NCBI GenBank assembly: GCA_023411815.1
Contig: JAEYOJ010000095.1
Span: forward strand, 1-64,000
Source: Pseudomonadota bacterium
Lineage (GTDB): Bacteria > Desulfobacterota > Desulfovibrionia > Desulfovibrionales > Desulfovibrionaceae
Reading direction: 5' to 3'
DNA: 64,000 nt
Shown here piece by piece: positions 44,716-52,187 of the stretch (positions within the stretch are counted from its first letter, which is position 1; each line of letters starts with the position of its first letter). Made by a program: the position numbers and the translations under genes. The notes beneath the pieces are model-generated. The model searched no databases. It worked only from the letters and a program-made list of their open reading frames with translations, and was not told the origin of the DNA.

Positions 44716-45396
44716 TCAGGCCGAGTCCGCGTATCTCCACCACAGCCTGCGCTCCTCGCTCCACTTGAAGCCCGAGGCCTTGAGCACCTGCTGCCTGGTC
44801 GAGACATTGCCCGTGGCCACGATGCACAGTCGGCCATCCTGAGCGCTTGCGGTCTTGAAGGTGATGCCGTCCAGCTTGGGCATGCTGATGAGCACCGGGT
44901 GCGGAATGTCGCCGGGCATTGCGGGAGCAGGAGACGGCGATACAGGCTTGGGCTGCCTGGCGGAGCGTTGCCGTGGCGCATGCTGCCCGTGCGTGGCCAG
45001 ATGCGCATCGTCATCATCCTCTGTGACCATGCCGAGCATGGCCGAGAGTGCGTACCTGCGGGCATAGGTCAGTCCGCTGCCGTACCCTTGCGGATCGGAC
45101 TTCAGAAGCGGCAGAATGAGCAGCGAGGATTGCCACTGCCCGGACTCAGCATGAGTGAGTTTCGTGACCAGCCCCAGATGCCCCTGCTCGGCCGGTACCG
45201 GGTACTGGGTCACCCAGATGCCGTTTGATAGGAGCGCTTCTCGGCAGGAATCCATGACCGAGTTGAGGGTGGCGTAACGGGACTTGGCGAACGTGTTCTC
45301 ACGGTCCTTGAGGGCCGGTTGCAGGGTGCGCTGGACATTGATGAGCACCTTGGCCAGTTCCTTGATCTCTGCTGAGCAGTACGAAATTGTTTCCAT
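44716..45396 (-). CDS. ERF-family single-strand annealing protein
   Basis: 226 aa. ERF signature: FAKSRYATLNSVMDSCREAL, SDPQGYGSGLTYARRYALSAMLGMVTEDDDD. A Pro/Ser-rich linker leads to a C-terminal domain (GRLCIVATGNVSTRQQVLKASGFKW). ERF proteins anneal complementary single strands in phage recombination. It heads the minus-strand module: ERF, nuclease, AAA+, DUF3150, VWA. The nuclease gene starts 100 bases downstream. Confidence 0.88.
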   Translation of the reverse strand: METISYCSAEIKELAKVLINVQRTLQPALKDRENTFAKSRYATLNSVMDSCREALLSNGIWVTQYPVPAEQGHLGLVTKLTHAESGQWQSSLLILPLLKSDPQGYGSGLTYARRYALSAMLGMVTEDDDDAHLATHGQHAPRQRSARQPKPVSPSPAPAMPGDIPHPVLISMPKLDGITFKTASAQDGRLCIVATGNVSTRQQVLKASGFKWSEERRLWWRYADSA

Positions 45397-45421
45397 GGCC
45401 TACCTCGGGAAAGTAAGGGTG

Positions 45422-45492
45422 AAAAAATACCCTGCCAGGCACAAGGCTCGGCAGGGCAGATGGAAAATCGTGGCGCAGGGAAAATGCCCTGC
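45422..45492 (-). promoter_or_regulatory. Leader hairpins upstream of the ERF gene
   Basis: On the minus strand the leader has GCAGGG/CCCTGC (45475-45492), then CCCTGCC/GGCAGGG (45430-45456) followed by TATTTTTTC, directly before the ERF start. No gene ends just upstream, so the second hairpin looks like a leader terminator or attenuator rather than the end of another operon. Confidence 0.5.
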
Positions 45493-45823
45493 ATCAAGTA
45501 TGTAATATATATGTGAATCTGGATGAGCTACACTGGGTGCCGCTTGCGTCTCAAGGGGTGGGGATGAAGATGTTGAAAATAGCGGCTTCGGAAGTGCTTT
45601 TGGAAGCAGAAGTGGGGTCTTACGAGGAGGTGGCGGTTAGCTGCGTGAAATTGCTAAGAAAAACTTCCAGATAGGCGGTCTGTGGCGAAACTCCTGTCTT
45701 ACAGAGATCCACCGCGTAATATTCTTATTTTGTTGAATATCCATATGAAAACAGGCTGCCTGCGGCGAAACTCCTGTCAAACAAAAAAATCCTGGTAGGT
45801 TTTGATGGGCTGGGCTTGCCCTC
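45493..45823 (+). other. Gene-free stretch with a 15-base direct repeat
   Basis: GGCGAAACTCCTGTC occurs at 45684-45698 and 45764-45778, 80 bases apart, with similar flanks (CTGTGGCG / CTGCGGCG). Meaning unknown; an operator pair is possible. A 36-codon ORF at 45564-45674 (+) exists but has no supporting evidence. Confidence 0.45.
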
Positions 45824-45854
45824 AAAAAAGGAAGGGCCGCTTCAATGCGGCCCT
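45824..45854 (-). terminator. Terminator after the hxs operon
   Basis: AGGGCCGC / GCGGCCCT stem with loop TTCAAT, followed on the minus strand by TTCCTTTTTT. It lies 30 bases beyond the hxsA stop codon and has A/T runs on both sides. Confidence 0.85.
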
Positions 45855-45886
45855 GAAAAAACTTTGGAATGGGGGTAGAGCTAAGC

Positions 45887-46156
45887 CTAACGGCTGGATA
45901 CGTGCGAATAATGGCTCGAATGGCTGGAGTGACTCGAATGACTTCTATGGCTGTAATGTGCGGCAACCAACTGCGAATCATCGCTGCTTTGGATGGCGTC
46001 GGTGAAGTAAAGTTTCTCGCTGCTATGCGGGGCCTTCAAGATGGGCGTTGTGTTTGCCGGAATGGGGCTGATGGCCGCATTAGCCGGATTACTCACGCCA
46101 AAGGCCGAGGCGCACATTCCCGCTACGAAGAAAAGCTTATAGATGAGCTTACGCAT
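45887..46156 (-). CDS. hxsA: His-Xaa-Ser repeat precursor peptide
   Basis: 89 aa from the ATG at 46156 (GGGAGG upstream; a GTG two codons earlier is too close to it). A Sec signal peptide (KLIYKLFFVAGMCASAFG ... NPANA) is followed by a spacer and a C-terminal tail of seven His-Xaa-Ser triplets (HYS, HRS, HSS x3, HYS, HVS) before SSR. This is the substrate class of the His-Xaa-Ser radical-SAM system, exported after or before modification. It is shorter than many HxsA proteins and could be the HxsA2-type variant. It is the last gene, 67 bases after hxsC. Confidence 0.85.
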   Translation of the reverse strand: MRKLIYKLFFVAGMCASAFGVSNPANAAISPIPANTTPILKAPHSSEKLYFTDAIQSSDDSQLVAAHYSHRSHSSHSSHSSHYSHVSSR

Positions 46157-46223
46157 GTCCACCCCTCCCGGTGTCCTTAGAAATTTTCCTACTGGTTCTC
46201 AGTATAACAGGTTTAAGATAAAA

Positions 46224-47360
46224 TCAAGCGATAGGATTGACGTGGCTGCTGATGGGGATCGCCGATGTGGAGAAGAAACCACAACAGGCATCCTTGACCG
46301 AGCACGCGGCGCAAGTTTCGCCCCAGACATTTTTCCAAGATGATATCGACGCCCTCGAAAAAGGCCTGACATCTTCATGGCAAAGGCATAGCGGTGTATT
46401 ATAGATGGAAACGTGCAGTCCTCTCATATGCAAAGCCAGCACAGCCTTACGTAACTGCTCTTTATATTCAATCGTGTCTATGTATACATGCTCAATGTTT
46501 TCTCTCGCAATTCCATGTGTTTCCATCGACATAAATGCATAATGAGAACAGAAGGGGAAATACCTGTACATGTGTTCCGCGAATTCAAGCAGTCTCGTAT
46601 GGTTATCCCTCGTTATGACATGCCTGATTTCAATGCGGCATTGATTCCTTGCCAGATTATATATTCCCTCTTGCGTCTCGTTGTAGCTCCCCCTTCTCCC
46701 GACTATGTCGTCATGGATGGAGTCTATATCCGAATGGAGCGATACGCAAAATAAGTCATTCTCGGTAGCCGCCGAAGCGACTTTTTTCGCAAACGGCTCC
46801 GACGCGAATTTTTTGGCATTTGTCAGGATGCTAACTTGAGCTTCCGGGTGTTCCTCGTGGCATTTGCGGAGAATGGACAAGAAATTCTCAGGAATCAAAG
46901 TCGGCTCGCCACCAGTGATACATATGTTTCCAACAGATTTTCCCTTGAGCAGATCCAATGTCCTAATTGCTGCCGTGGAAAGGGCGGGGTCATGTTTTTG
47001 GGGCGGCTGGGGACACATCTTACATAGGCAGTTGCAAGACTCTGTGAGCATCAAGCTGTTCTGATGCGAGCCTGTTTCCCAGACGACGAGTATCTCTCCG
47101 TCGCCGGAGACGCTGACGATGTCTCCATGCTTGATTGCGGCGAGGTCTTCGGCACAGATGTCCCCCACCATATGCGGAAGGAAGAACTTGCCTTGTGGCG
47201 GTGCTGGCGAAAGGATGGCGAGATAACCCATGCACCCCAGGTCGAGTTTTTCGGTGACGAGTACCTTGTCGTGTCGCGCATAAAACGGAAGCCGTTCGGT
47301 TGTGACTTCGCCTATAGCCATGGGGAAAGATGATGAGGGTTGACCGGCGACTCTACGCAT
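46224..47360 (-). CDS. hxsC: His-Xaa-Ser system radical SAM maturase HxsC
   Basis: 378 aa. Radical-SAM cluster motif CNCLCKMC (CX3CX2C) at about 108-115, the AdoMet-binding GGE in ICITGGEPTLIPE, and a Cys-rich C-terminus (LCLCHEDVRP, CAACSVKDACCGFF) that may bind an extra Fe-S cluster. Paired rSAM enzymes HxsB and HxsC are always encoded together with HxsD and HxsA in this bioinformatically defined system; the modification they make is not assigned here. Start overlaps the hxsB end by 8 bases. Confidence 0.88.
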   Translation of the reverse strand: MRRVAGQPSSSFPMAIGEVTTERLPFYARHDKVLVTEKLDLGCMGYLAILSPAPPQGKFFLPHMVGDICAEDLAAIKHGDIVSVSGDGEILVVWETGSHQNSLMLTESCNCLCKMCPQPPQKHDPALSTAAIRTLDLLKGKSVGNICITGGEPTLIPENFLSILRKCHEEHPEAQVSILTNAKKFASEPFAKKVASAATENDLFCVSLHSDIDSIHDDIVGRRGSYNETQEGIYNLARNQCRIEIRHVITRDNHTRLLEFAEHMYRYFPFCSHYAFMSMETHGIARENIEHVYIDTIEYKEQLRKAVLALHMRGLHVSIYNTPLCLCHEDVRPFSRASISSWKNVWGETCAACSVKDACCGFFSTSAIPISSHVNPIA

Positions 47361-48795
47361 TGCGCTCTACCGTGGAGGAACGGCTGATCCATCTCCAAAT
47401 GGTGTTTTCCTCATCCTCCGACATGTCGGCCAATAAGGAAAATATATAATCAAATATTCCCTTGTGCTTAATACAGAAGGGCGTCCCCTCCATCTTCCGC
47501 GTCTCGTGCCCTGACTCCAGGTAGTTCCTCACTGGGTCGGTGCCGCAATATGCCTGATATGCGCAATACGCGCAGCTTGGCGTTACCTCCACGCATGCGT
47601 CCTTGATGATGCCTCGGAGCTTCGCGCCTCCGAAAATGGCCTTATAGGAATCGCGATGGACGTTTCCGAGATTGAAGTGAGAATCTCCCATGCGAGCGAG
47701 CATTCTGGCTTCGTCGGATGGATAAACCGATCCATCGTAGTCATATATCGCGCCGCTGATCCCCGTCCCTGCCGGCGACTGAAGATCCACGAATCCTGTC
47801 GAAAATGGTGTCAGTATCCGCGAGAGGAGGATAGTGGCAAAGTATTCGGGGAAAAAGCGTTCCTTATTGATGGCAAAGATATGCCTCAGCGCTTCGGTGT
47901 ATAATTCGACGAACTCATGCATGTCGTACCCGAGCAATTCGGCCTTTTCGGCGGCAAAGCCATAAGGGTTCAGCGAGCGTATAAATATGCCGTTGAACCC
48001 GAGTCCGATGTACTCTTCAATGATGGTCGGCATTTCCTTCAAGGAAAGGGCTGTCGTGGTCATCAGGGCATCGACGCCTTCTTCCCCGACAATTTCACGC
48101 GCAAGGGCCAAATTTCGGATGAACAGATCGTATGAGCTATCACCAATCCTCAGAACCCGGTTCTTGTCATGCAGCAGCTTCGGCCCGTCAAGCGAAGTGG
48201 AGATGCATACGTTATTGTCCCGGCAGAAAATCAACTGTTCCTTGGTGATCCCGACGAGGTTGGTGCAAAGGACGAAATGGAGATCTTTGTCGGACTCCTT
48301 CCGCTTCTCCTTGGCGTACAGAACCGTTTCCCTGACCACATCCCAGTGCAAGGTGGGTTCTCCGCCTTGGAATTCAATCTTGACTGCCTTCGATGGCGAT
48401 TCAAAAACGGTGTCCACAATTTTATATGCCGTGGATACTGGCATATCGTATTTATGAGCATCCTGCTCGGCGCAAGATACTTGGCAATATTCGCATCGCT
48501 GGTTGCACCGCAGAGTGACAACCATCATGTGCAGGGACGTGAAGTCCCGCAGATAGGCCTTCCGCGAGCGATATTTCGCCGCTGCCTTCTGGATGGCGAA
48601 GAAATCCTCTTCTGTCCTCCTGAGGAAAAGGCGACTCTGTAGATCGAAATAGCTCACATTGTCCGGCTTTATCCTCCCGGAAATGAGTTCTTCGAAGGTC
48701 TCCTGCGAGACAAAGAGGTAGTCTCCACATTCGTTGACCAGCAGGACGCGACCATTCGGGTGATATCTGAACTGGAACGGCAGGAGCCTATTCAT
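47353..48795 (-). CDS. hxsB: His-Xaa-Ser system radical SAM maturase HxsB
   Basis: 480 aa. Radical-SAM motif CNQRCEYC (CX3CX2C) after LHMMVVTLR, GGE in KIEFQGGEPTLHW, and a SPASM-type C-terminal region with CVEVTPSCAYCAYQAYCG and a final Cys in GTPFCIKH. SPASM maturases modify ribosomal peptides. The N-terminal 100 residues (FRYHPNGRVLLVNECGDYLFV) may form the peptide-recognition region. Its ATG overlaps the hxsD stop (ATGA). Confidence 0.9.
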   Translation of the reverse strand: MNRLLPFQFRYHPNGRVLLVNECGDYLFVSQETFEELISGRIKPDNVSYFDLQSRLFLRRTEEDFFAIQKAAAKYRSRKAYLRDFTSLHMMVVTLRCNQRCEYCQVSCAEQDAHKYDMPVSTAYKIVDTVFESPSKAVKIEFQGGEPTLHWDVVRETVLYAKEKRKESDKDLHFVLCTNLVGITKEQLIFCRDNNVCISTSLDGPKLLHDKNRVLRIGDSSYDLFIRNLALAREIVGEEGVDALMTTTALSLKEMPTIIEEYIGLGFNGIFIRSLNPYGFAAEKAELLGYDMHEFVELYTEALRHIFAINKERFFPEYFATILLSRILTPFSTGFVDLQSPAGTGISGAIYDYDGSVYPSDEARMLARMGDSHFNLGNVHRDSYKAIFGGAKLRGIIKDACVEVTPSCAYCAYQAYCGTDPVRNYLESGHETRKMEGTPFCIKHKGIFDYIFSLLADMSEDEENTIWRWISRSSTVERNA

Positions 48796-49106
48796 TTCTT
48801 CTCAAGGGGGTAAAAAGCCTGCTCAACGATCATTTCTCGAAGTTTCCCGAACCTGTTTTGGAGGTCATGCCGGACTTGCTGCTCGATCAATTCATTGCAA
48901 AAGATTTTCACGATGTCCGCGTTGGCATCCTCGGCCTTCTTCGGCTGTATAGAGACTTCGAAATCGTATTCGCTGGCAGGCTGGATACCGATATAGTACC
49001 TATCCGTGAACTTGGAGGCAGCGGCGAAGACTGGCTCTCGCTCGAAGAACTCCTTGCTGAGCACGACCTTCCCGTTATCCTGCGATGATATCAATATACC
49101 CTTCAT
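48792..49106 (-). CDS. hxsD: His-Xaa-Ser system protein HxsD
   Basis: 104 aa. It has a small beta-rich N-terminal part (VVLSKEFFEREPVFAAASKF, YYIGIQPASEYDFEVSI) and a helical C-terminus (FCNELIEQQVRHDLQNRF, MIVEQAFYPLE), matching HxsD. It is probably a small partner that helps the maturases bind the precursor; this is inference. First of the four hxs genes and 37 bases after the endonuclease gene. Confidence 0.85.
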   Translation of the reverse strand: MKGILISSQDNGKVVLSKEFFEREPVFAAASKFTDRYYIGIQPASEYDFEVSIQPKKAEDANADIVKIFCNELIEQQVRHDLQNRFGKLREMIVEQAFYPLEKK

Positions 49107-49143
49107 GACCGTTTTCCGTATGCTGACAAGGCGAAGTTGTCAA

Positions 49144-49899
49144 TCAATTCCAAAGTCGTAGCTTAAGGCATCGCGCCTTGGTCACGTGGTTCTCGTTGCC
49201 TTGGATGGCCTCGATGCGTTTCGCTCTGGTGCATTCCCATGCACCCGGCGGGTACATCTTATCCCATGCGTCCATCAGCTTCTCGGTCGGCCTGCCCATG
49301 TTGTAGCGCGGATACGCGTCAGCCATGTACTTGTATGTCCGGGCGATCATTCCCCTGGCCGCTTCCGGCGGTTCTACCTTATTGCCTTCGATCTTCATGG
49401 CGCATGTCCCGAATGTGTTCGCCACGCCCGGCAACATGGTGAAATTGTAATTCTGCCTGACGGCGTTCACGGCTCCAATGGCCGGAGCGAGGTTGTGCAT
49501 GTCGGCCTGCATGTGCCGGTATTCCATGTTGACCTTCTCGGCGCACTTGCGTCCCCGGAAGGCATTTCCCCGGTTATCGACGCATAGGGGATCTCCATCG
49601 CGCCATTCCGAGAAGGCACGGCCGAAGTTTTCCGCCGGGACGATATGCTCCCATTCGATCTTCTCGGCTCGTTTCTGATGGCTGAGTGTGATGAAGCCAG
49701 CAGGTAACGTCACGTACCCACGCTCGTCATACAGAGCCCCGCAATACACGGTGATCCGGTGGTCGGCATAGACCTGAGCGAGGTTCCTCTTCGCCCGACT
49801 GAATGAATCATTAGATGTGTTCCCGGCGACATTTGCAGTTCCGATCAAAGCCAGAATCAGGATGAAGGTTGCTACGAAGATATTATGAGTGCGCTTCAT
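49144..49899 (-). CDS. Endonuclease I (EndA/NucM family), secreted
   Basis: Start at 49899 (MKRTHNIFVATFILIL), although the ribosome-binding site is weak; 12 extra codons are possible. A signal peptide ends near TANVAG. The beta-beta-alpha-metal nuclease core has IEWEHIVPAENFGR with the general-base His and MHNLAPAIGAVNAVRQNYNF with the metal Asn. The family degrades DNA outside the cytoplasm. It lies 37 bases upstream of hxsD on the same strand, so it could share the hxs transcript. Confidence 0.88.
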   Translation of the reverse strand: MKRTHNIFVATFILILALIGTANVAGNTSNDSFSRAKRNLAQVYADHRITVYCGALYDERGYVTLPAGFITLSHQKRAEKIEWEHIVPAENFGRAFSEWRDGDPLCVDNRGNAFRGRKCAEKVNMEYRHMQADMHNLAPAIGAVNAVRQNYNFTMLPGVANTFGTCAMKIEGNKVEPPEAARGMIARTYKYMADAYPRYNMGRPTEKLMDAWDKMYPPGAWECTRAKRIEAIQGNENHVTKARCLKLRLWN

Positions 49900-49972
49900 G
49901 TGGCGGAGTTTATCCTGGTAGTACGATGAGGACAAGCCGAGGAATGGTCAATTAGAGGGCGATGCGACGGAT

Positions 49973-50695
49973 ATGGACGACTCCACGGGAGAATTCCGGC
50001 GCAGCCAGAACTGGATCGGCGGTACGCGGCCGGGCAACGCGGCCTTTGTGCCACCTCCGCCGCATAAGGTTCTGGAGTGTCTCGGGGATCTCGAACTGTT
50101 TCTGCATGATACGCCCAAACCCACGCCTGCGCTGCTCAAGGCGGCTCTGGCCCATGTGCAGTTCGAGACCATCCATCCCTTTCTCGACGGAAACGGCCGG
50201 CTCGGTCGCCTGCTGATCACCTTGCTTTTATGCGAACACAAAGTCCTGAGAGAGCCGATGCTCTACTTAAGCCTCTATTTCAAGACGCACCGGCAGCACT
50301 ACTACGAACTGCTCAATACCGTGCGTCTTACCGGCGACTGGGAAGCCTGGCTGGATTTTTTCGCCGAGGCGGTTATCGTCACTGCCGCCCAGGCGGTGGA
50401 CACGGCTCAACAACTGTTGCGCGTGGCGGATCAGGATCGGGAGAAAATAGAACGTCTGGGCCGGGCGGCCCCTTCCGCGCTGACGGTCCACAAGGTGCTG
50501 TTGCAACAGCCCATCGCCACGGCAGGTTTTTTGGCAGGGCACACGGGCATCACCCCGGCCACCGTCAACAAGAGCCTGGCGCATCTCGCCGCGCTTGGAA
50601 TTGTCCGAGAGTTGACGCAGCAAAAACGCAATCGGATCTTCAGCTACGCACGCTACATCGACATCATGAACCAGGGCCTGGACAGCCCACCATGA
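49973..50695 (+). pseudogene. Fic-domain protein, N-terminally truncated
   Basis: 240 aa carrying the Fic motif HPFLDGNGRLGR and the usual C-terminal winged-helix-like part (FLAGHTGITPATVNKSLAHL). Full-length proteins of this class are near 370 aa and include an inhibitory (S/T)xxxE(G/N) helix and about 100 residues before FRRSQNWIGG. Here the frame opens only about 50 bases upstream after a stop at 49919. The opening GQLEG resembles the IEG of full-length proteins, suggesting an internal deletion. Fic enzymes AMPylate target proteins; activity of the remnant is uncertain. Confidence 0.75.
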
Positions 50696-50769
50696 ACCAT
50701 GCTTCCGGCTAAACGTCAGTCAAGCCACAAATATGGTTACATAAATTTCGCTTACGATAAAATAGAGAT

Positions 50770-50801
50770 AGGGTGTGCAGTAGTACTCCCACACACCCTA
50801 A
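50770..50801. terminator. Bidirectional terminator-like hairpin
   Basis: TAGGGTGTG pairs with CACACCCTA, between the convergent fic and annealing-protein genes. Confidence 0.6.
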
Positions 50802-50820
50802 CCCAGCTCATGTATCTCCT

Positions 50821-51462
50821 TTATGCAGGTTTTTCCTTAATGTTTTTGATGATTGCATGAGCTTCTTTGGTTGAGAGAGAATTGATGTCTTTGTTAAACA
50901 TATCCTTCGCTATGTTTTGGATATCTTTATCGTTTATCCCACGGGCCGAAGATAGGTTCTTTATAAACGACATTTGCTTAGGGCTGATTTGATTAGGATG
51001 AGAGGCTGAATGCGATTCTGGCAAAGACTCTCGTTCAATAACTGTGAAGTCCACATCGATAGCTGATGTATCATACACGTCATCTAGATTAAGGGCTGAT
51101 TTGATGTTAAAAGCATCGTAAAGAGCCCTGGCTTTAGCTCTAGTTGAGGCAATTCTTATGTAATGCGCAGAACATCCCTTTGGGGTGTTTGTCGGATTGG
51201 CGTCCCCAATATCAGAGAACTCCCTTCCATCTGCAGTCAAAACAACAGCTTCACAAATAGCCGTATCATTGTTATCTGGCGATGGATATTGAATAATTTG
51301 AGACTTGAGCTTGACAAGGCCATTTTGATGTGCGTAATCGATTACACCTTCATATGTTGCGATATCTCTTCCTTTAATTTTCATAAGTGATGATGCTTTG
51401 ATTTTGGGTTTGTCTTGAACTTCGGAAATATTGTTCTTCTTTTCTTTCTTTACATTGCTCAT
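50821..51462 (-). CDS. Putative Rad52/Sak-like recombination protein
   Basis: 213 aa. The core ICEAVVLTADGREFSDIGDA followed by HYIRIASTRAKARALYDAFNI resembles a recombination-mediator family seen on phages and plasmids, which I place near Rad52/Sak-type annealing proteins from memory. The C-terminal 60 residues (NQISPKQMSFIKNLSSARGI) look like a small helical DNA-binding tail. GC content is much lower than the ERF gene's. It precedes, 65 bases apart, nothing on its strand except the Rep-like gene upstream, so the two may form one unit. Confidence 0.6.
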   Translation of the reverse strand: MSNVKKEKKNNISEVQDKPKIKASSLMKIKGRDIATYEGVIDYAHQNGLVKLKSQIIQYPSPDNNDTAICEAVVLTADGREFSDIGDANPTNTPKGCSAHYIRIASTRAKARALYDAFNIKSALNLDDVYDTSAIDVDFTVIERESLPESHSASHPNQISPKQMSFIKNLSSARGINDKDIQNIAKDMFNKDINSLSTKEAHAIIKNIKEKPA

Positions 51463-51527
51463 TACAGATACCTTTTGCTTATCATCGTTTACAGGTTTTG
51501 ATTTGAATCAATTTAAGTTGTTGTGAA

Positions 51528-52187
51528 TCAGTGTATATTGTTAATTTGGGGAAATGTGTTGTATACTTTAGGATGGATGGGATGGTCCTGCGGGATACGT
51601 GAAGAACCGAACTCTCTTGTTCTGAACGGAGCATAGTTTTTGGTTGAAGTTTTAGCCAAGTAGCTCGCCCAATGAAAACACTGGTTAAACAAATCTGGAA
51701 AGTTGTCATCATTTCTTCTGATCATAATACCGTTTGACTGGAATTTTCCTGATCTTGATTTGTTGCAATAGTTGATAAGTCCTGGCTGGCTAACCCCACA
51801 TTTACGGTTCCACATGTCTTCTGCTTGTTGTAGTATGTGATAGTAACTTTGAACCTTGTTCCCATCTAGTAACAATATGCAGTGATAGTGTTGATGTTTC
51901 TCGCGTGATTGTTCTCTAACCCACACATATACAGGATCTAATCCTTTGCGTTTATAGAGCTTTATAAAGTCAGCAAGAAACTTGGAGAACGTTTGATTAG
52001 AGATGTCATTGTACTGCTCAGATGGAAAACGTACATCGAATCTGATAAATAGAACTTTGTTATGTTTAGAAATATAGAAGATAAACAAGTCCAGAATGCG
52101 TTGAAGTATGTCTTGGTAGCATCCTTGACACCTTGACTCGTCAACCTGGATATTAAATCCTTGATAGATATTGGTTTCGACAATCAT
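51528..52187 (-). CDS. Inovirus Gp2-like / YagK-YfjJ HUH protein
   Basis: 219 aa. HQHYHCILLLDGNK carries the His-hydrophobic-His pattern of HUH replication initiators in the inovirus Gp2/YagK-YfjJ family. FIRFDVRFP precedes it, and a possible catalytic Tyr (SYLAKTSTKNYAPF) follows. The protein would nick DNA and start rolling-circle-type replication, but the family is incompletely characterised. Low GC. The AT-rich, repeat-bearing stretch just upstream (52188 onward) could be its origin. Confidence 0.7.
   Translation of the reverse strand: MIVETNIYQGFNIQVDESRCQGCYQDILQRILDLFIFYISKHNKVLFIRFDVRFPSEQYNDISNQTFSKFLADFIKLYKRKGLDPVYVWVREQSREKHQHYHCILLLDGNKVQSYYHILQQAEDMWNRKCGVSQPGLINYCNKSRSGKFQSNGIMIRRNDDNFPDLFNQCFHWASYLAKTSTKNYAPFRTREFGSSRIPQDHPIHPKVYNTFPQINNIH

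Noticed and set aside
45564..45674. 36-aa ORF near the ERF leader
   Set aside because: No homologue in the window, no conserved coupling; could be chance.
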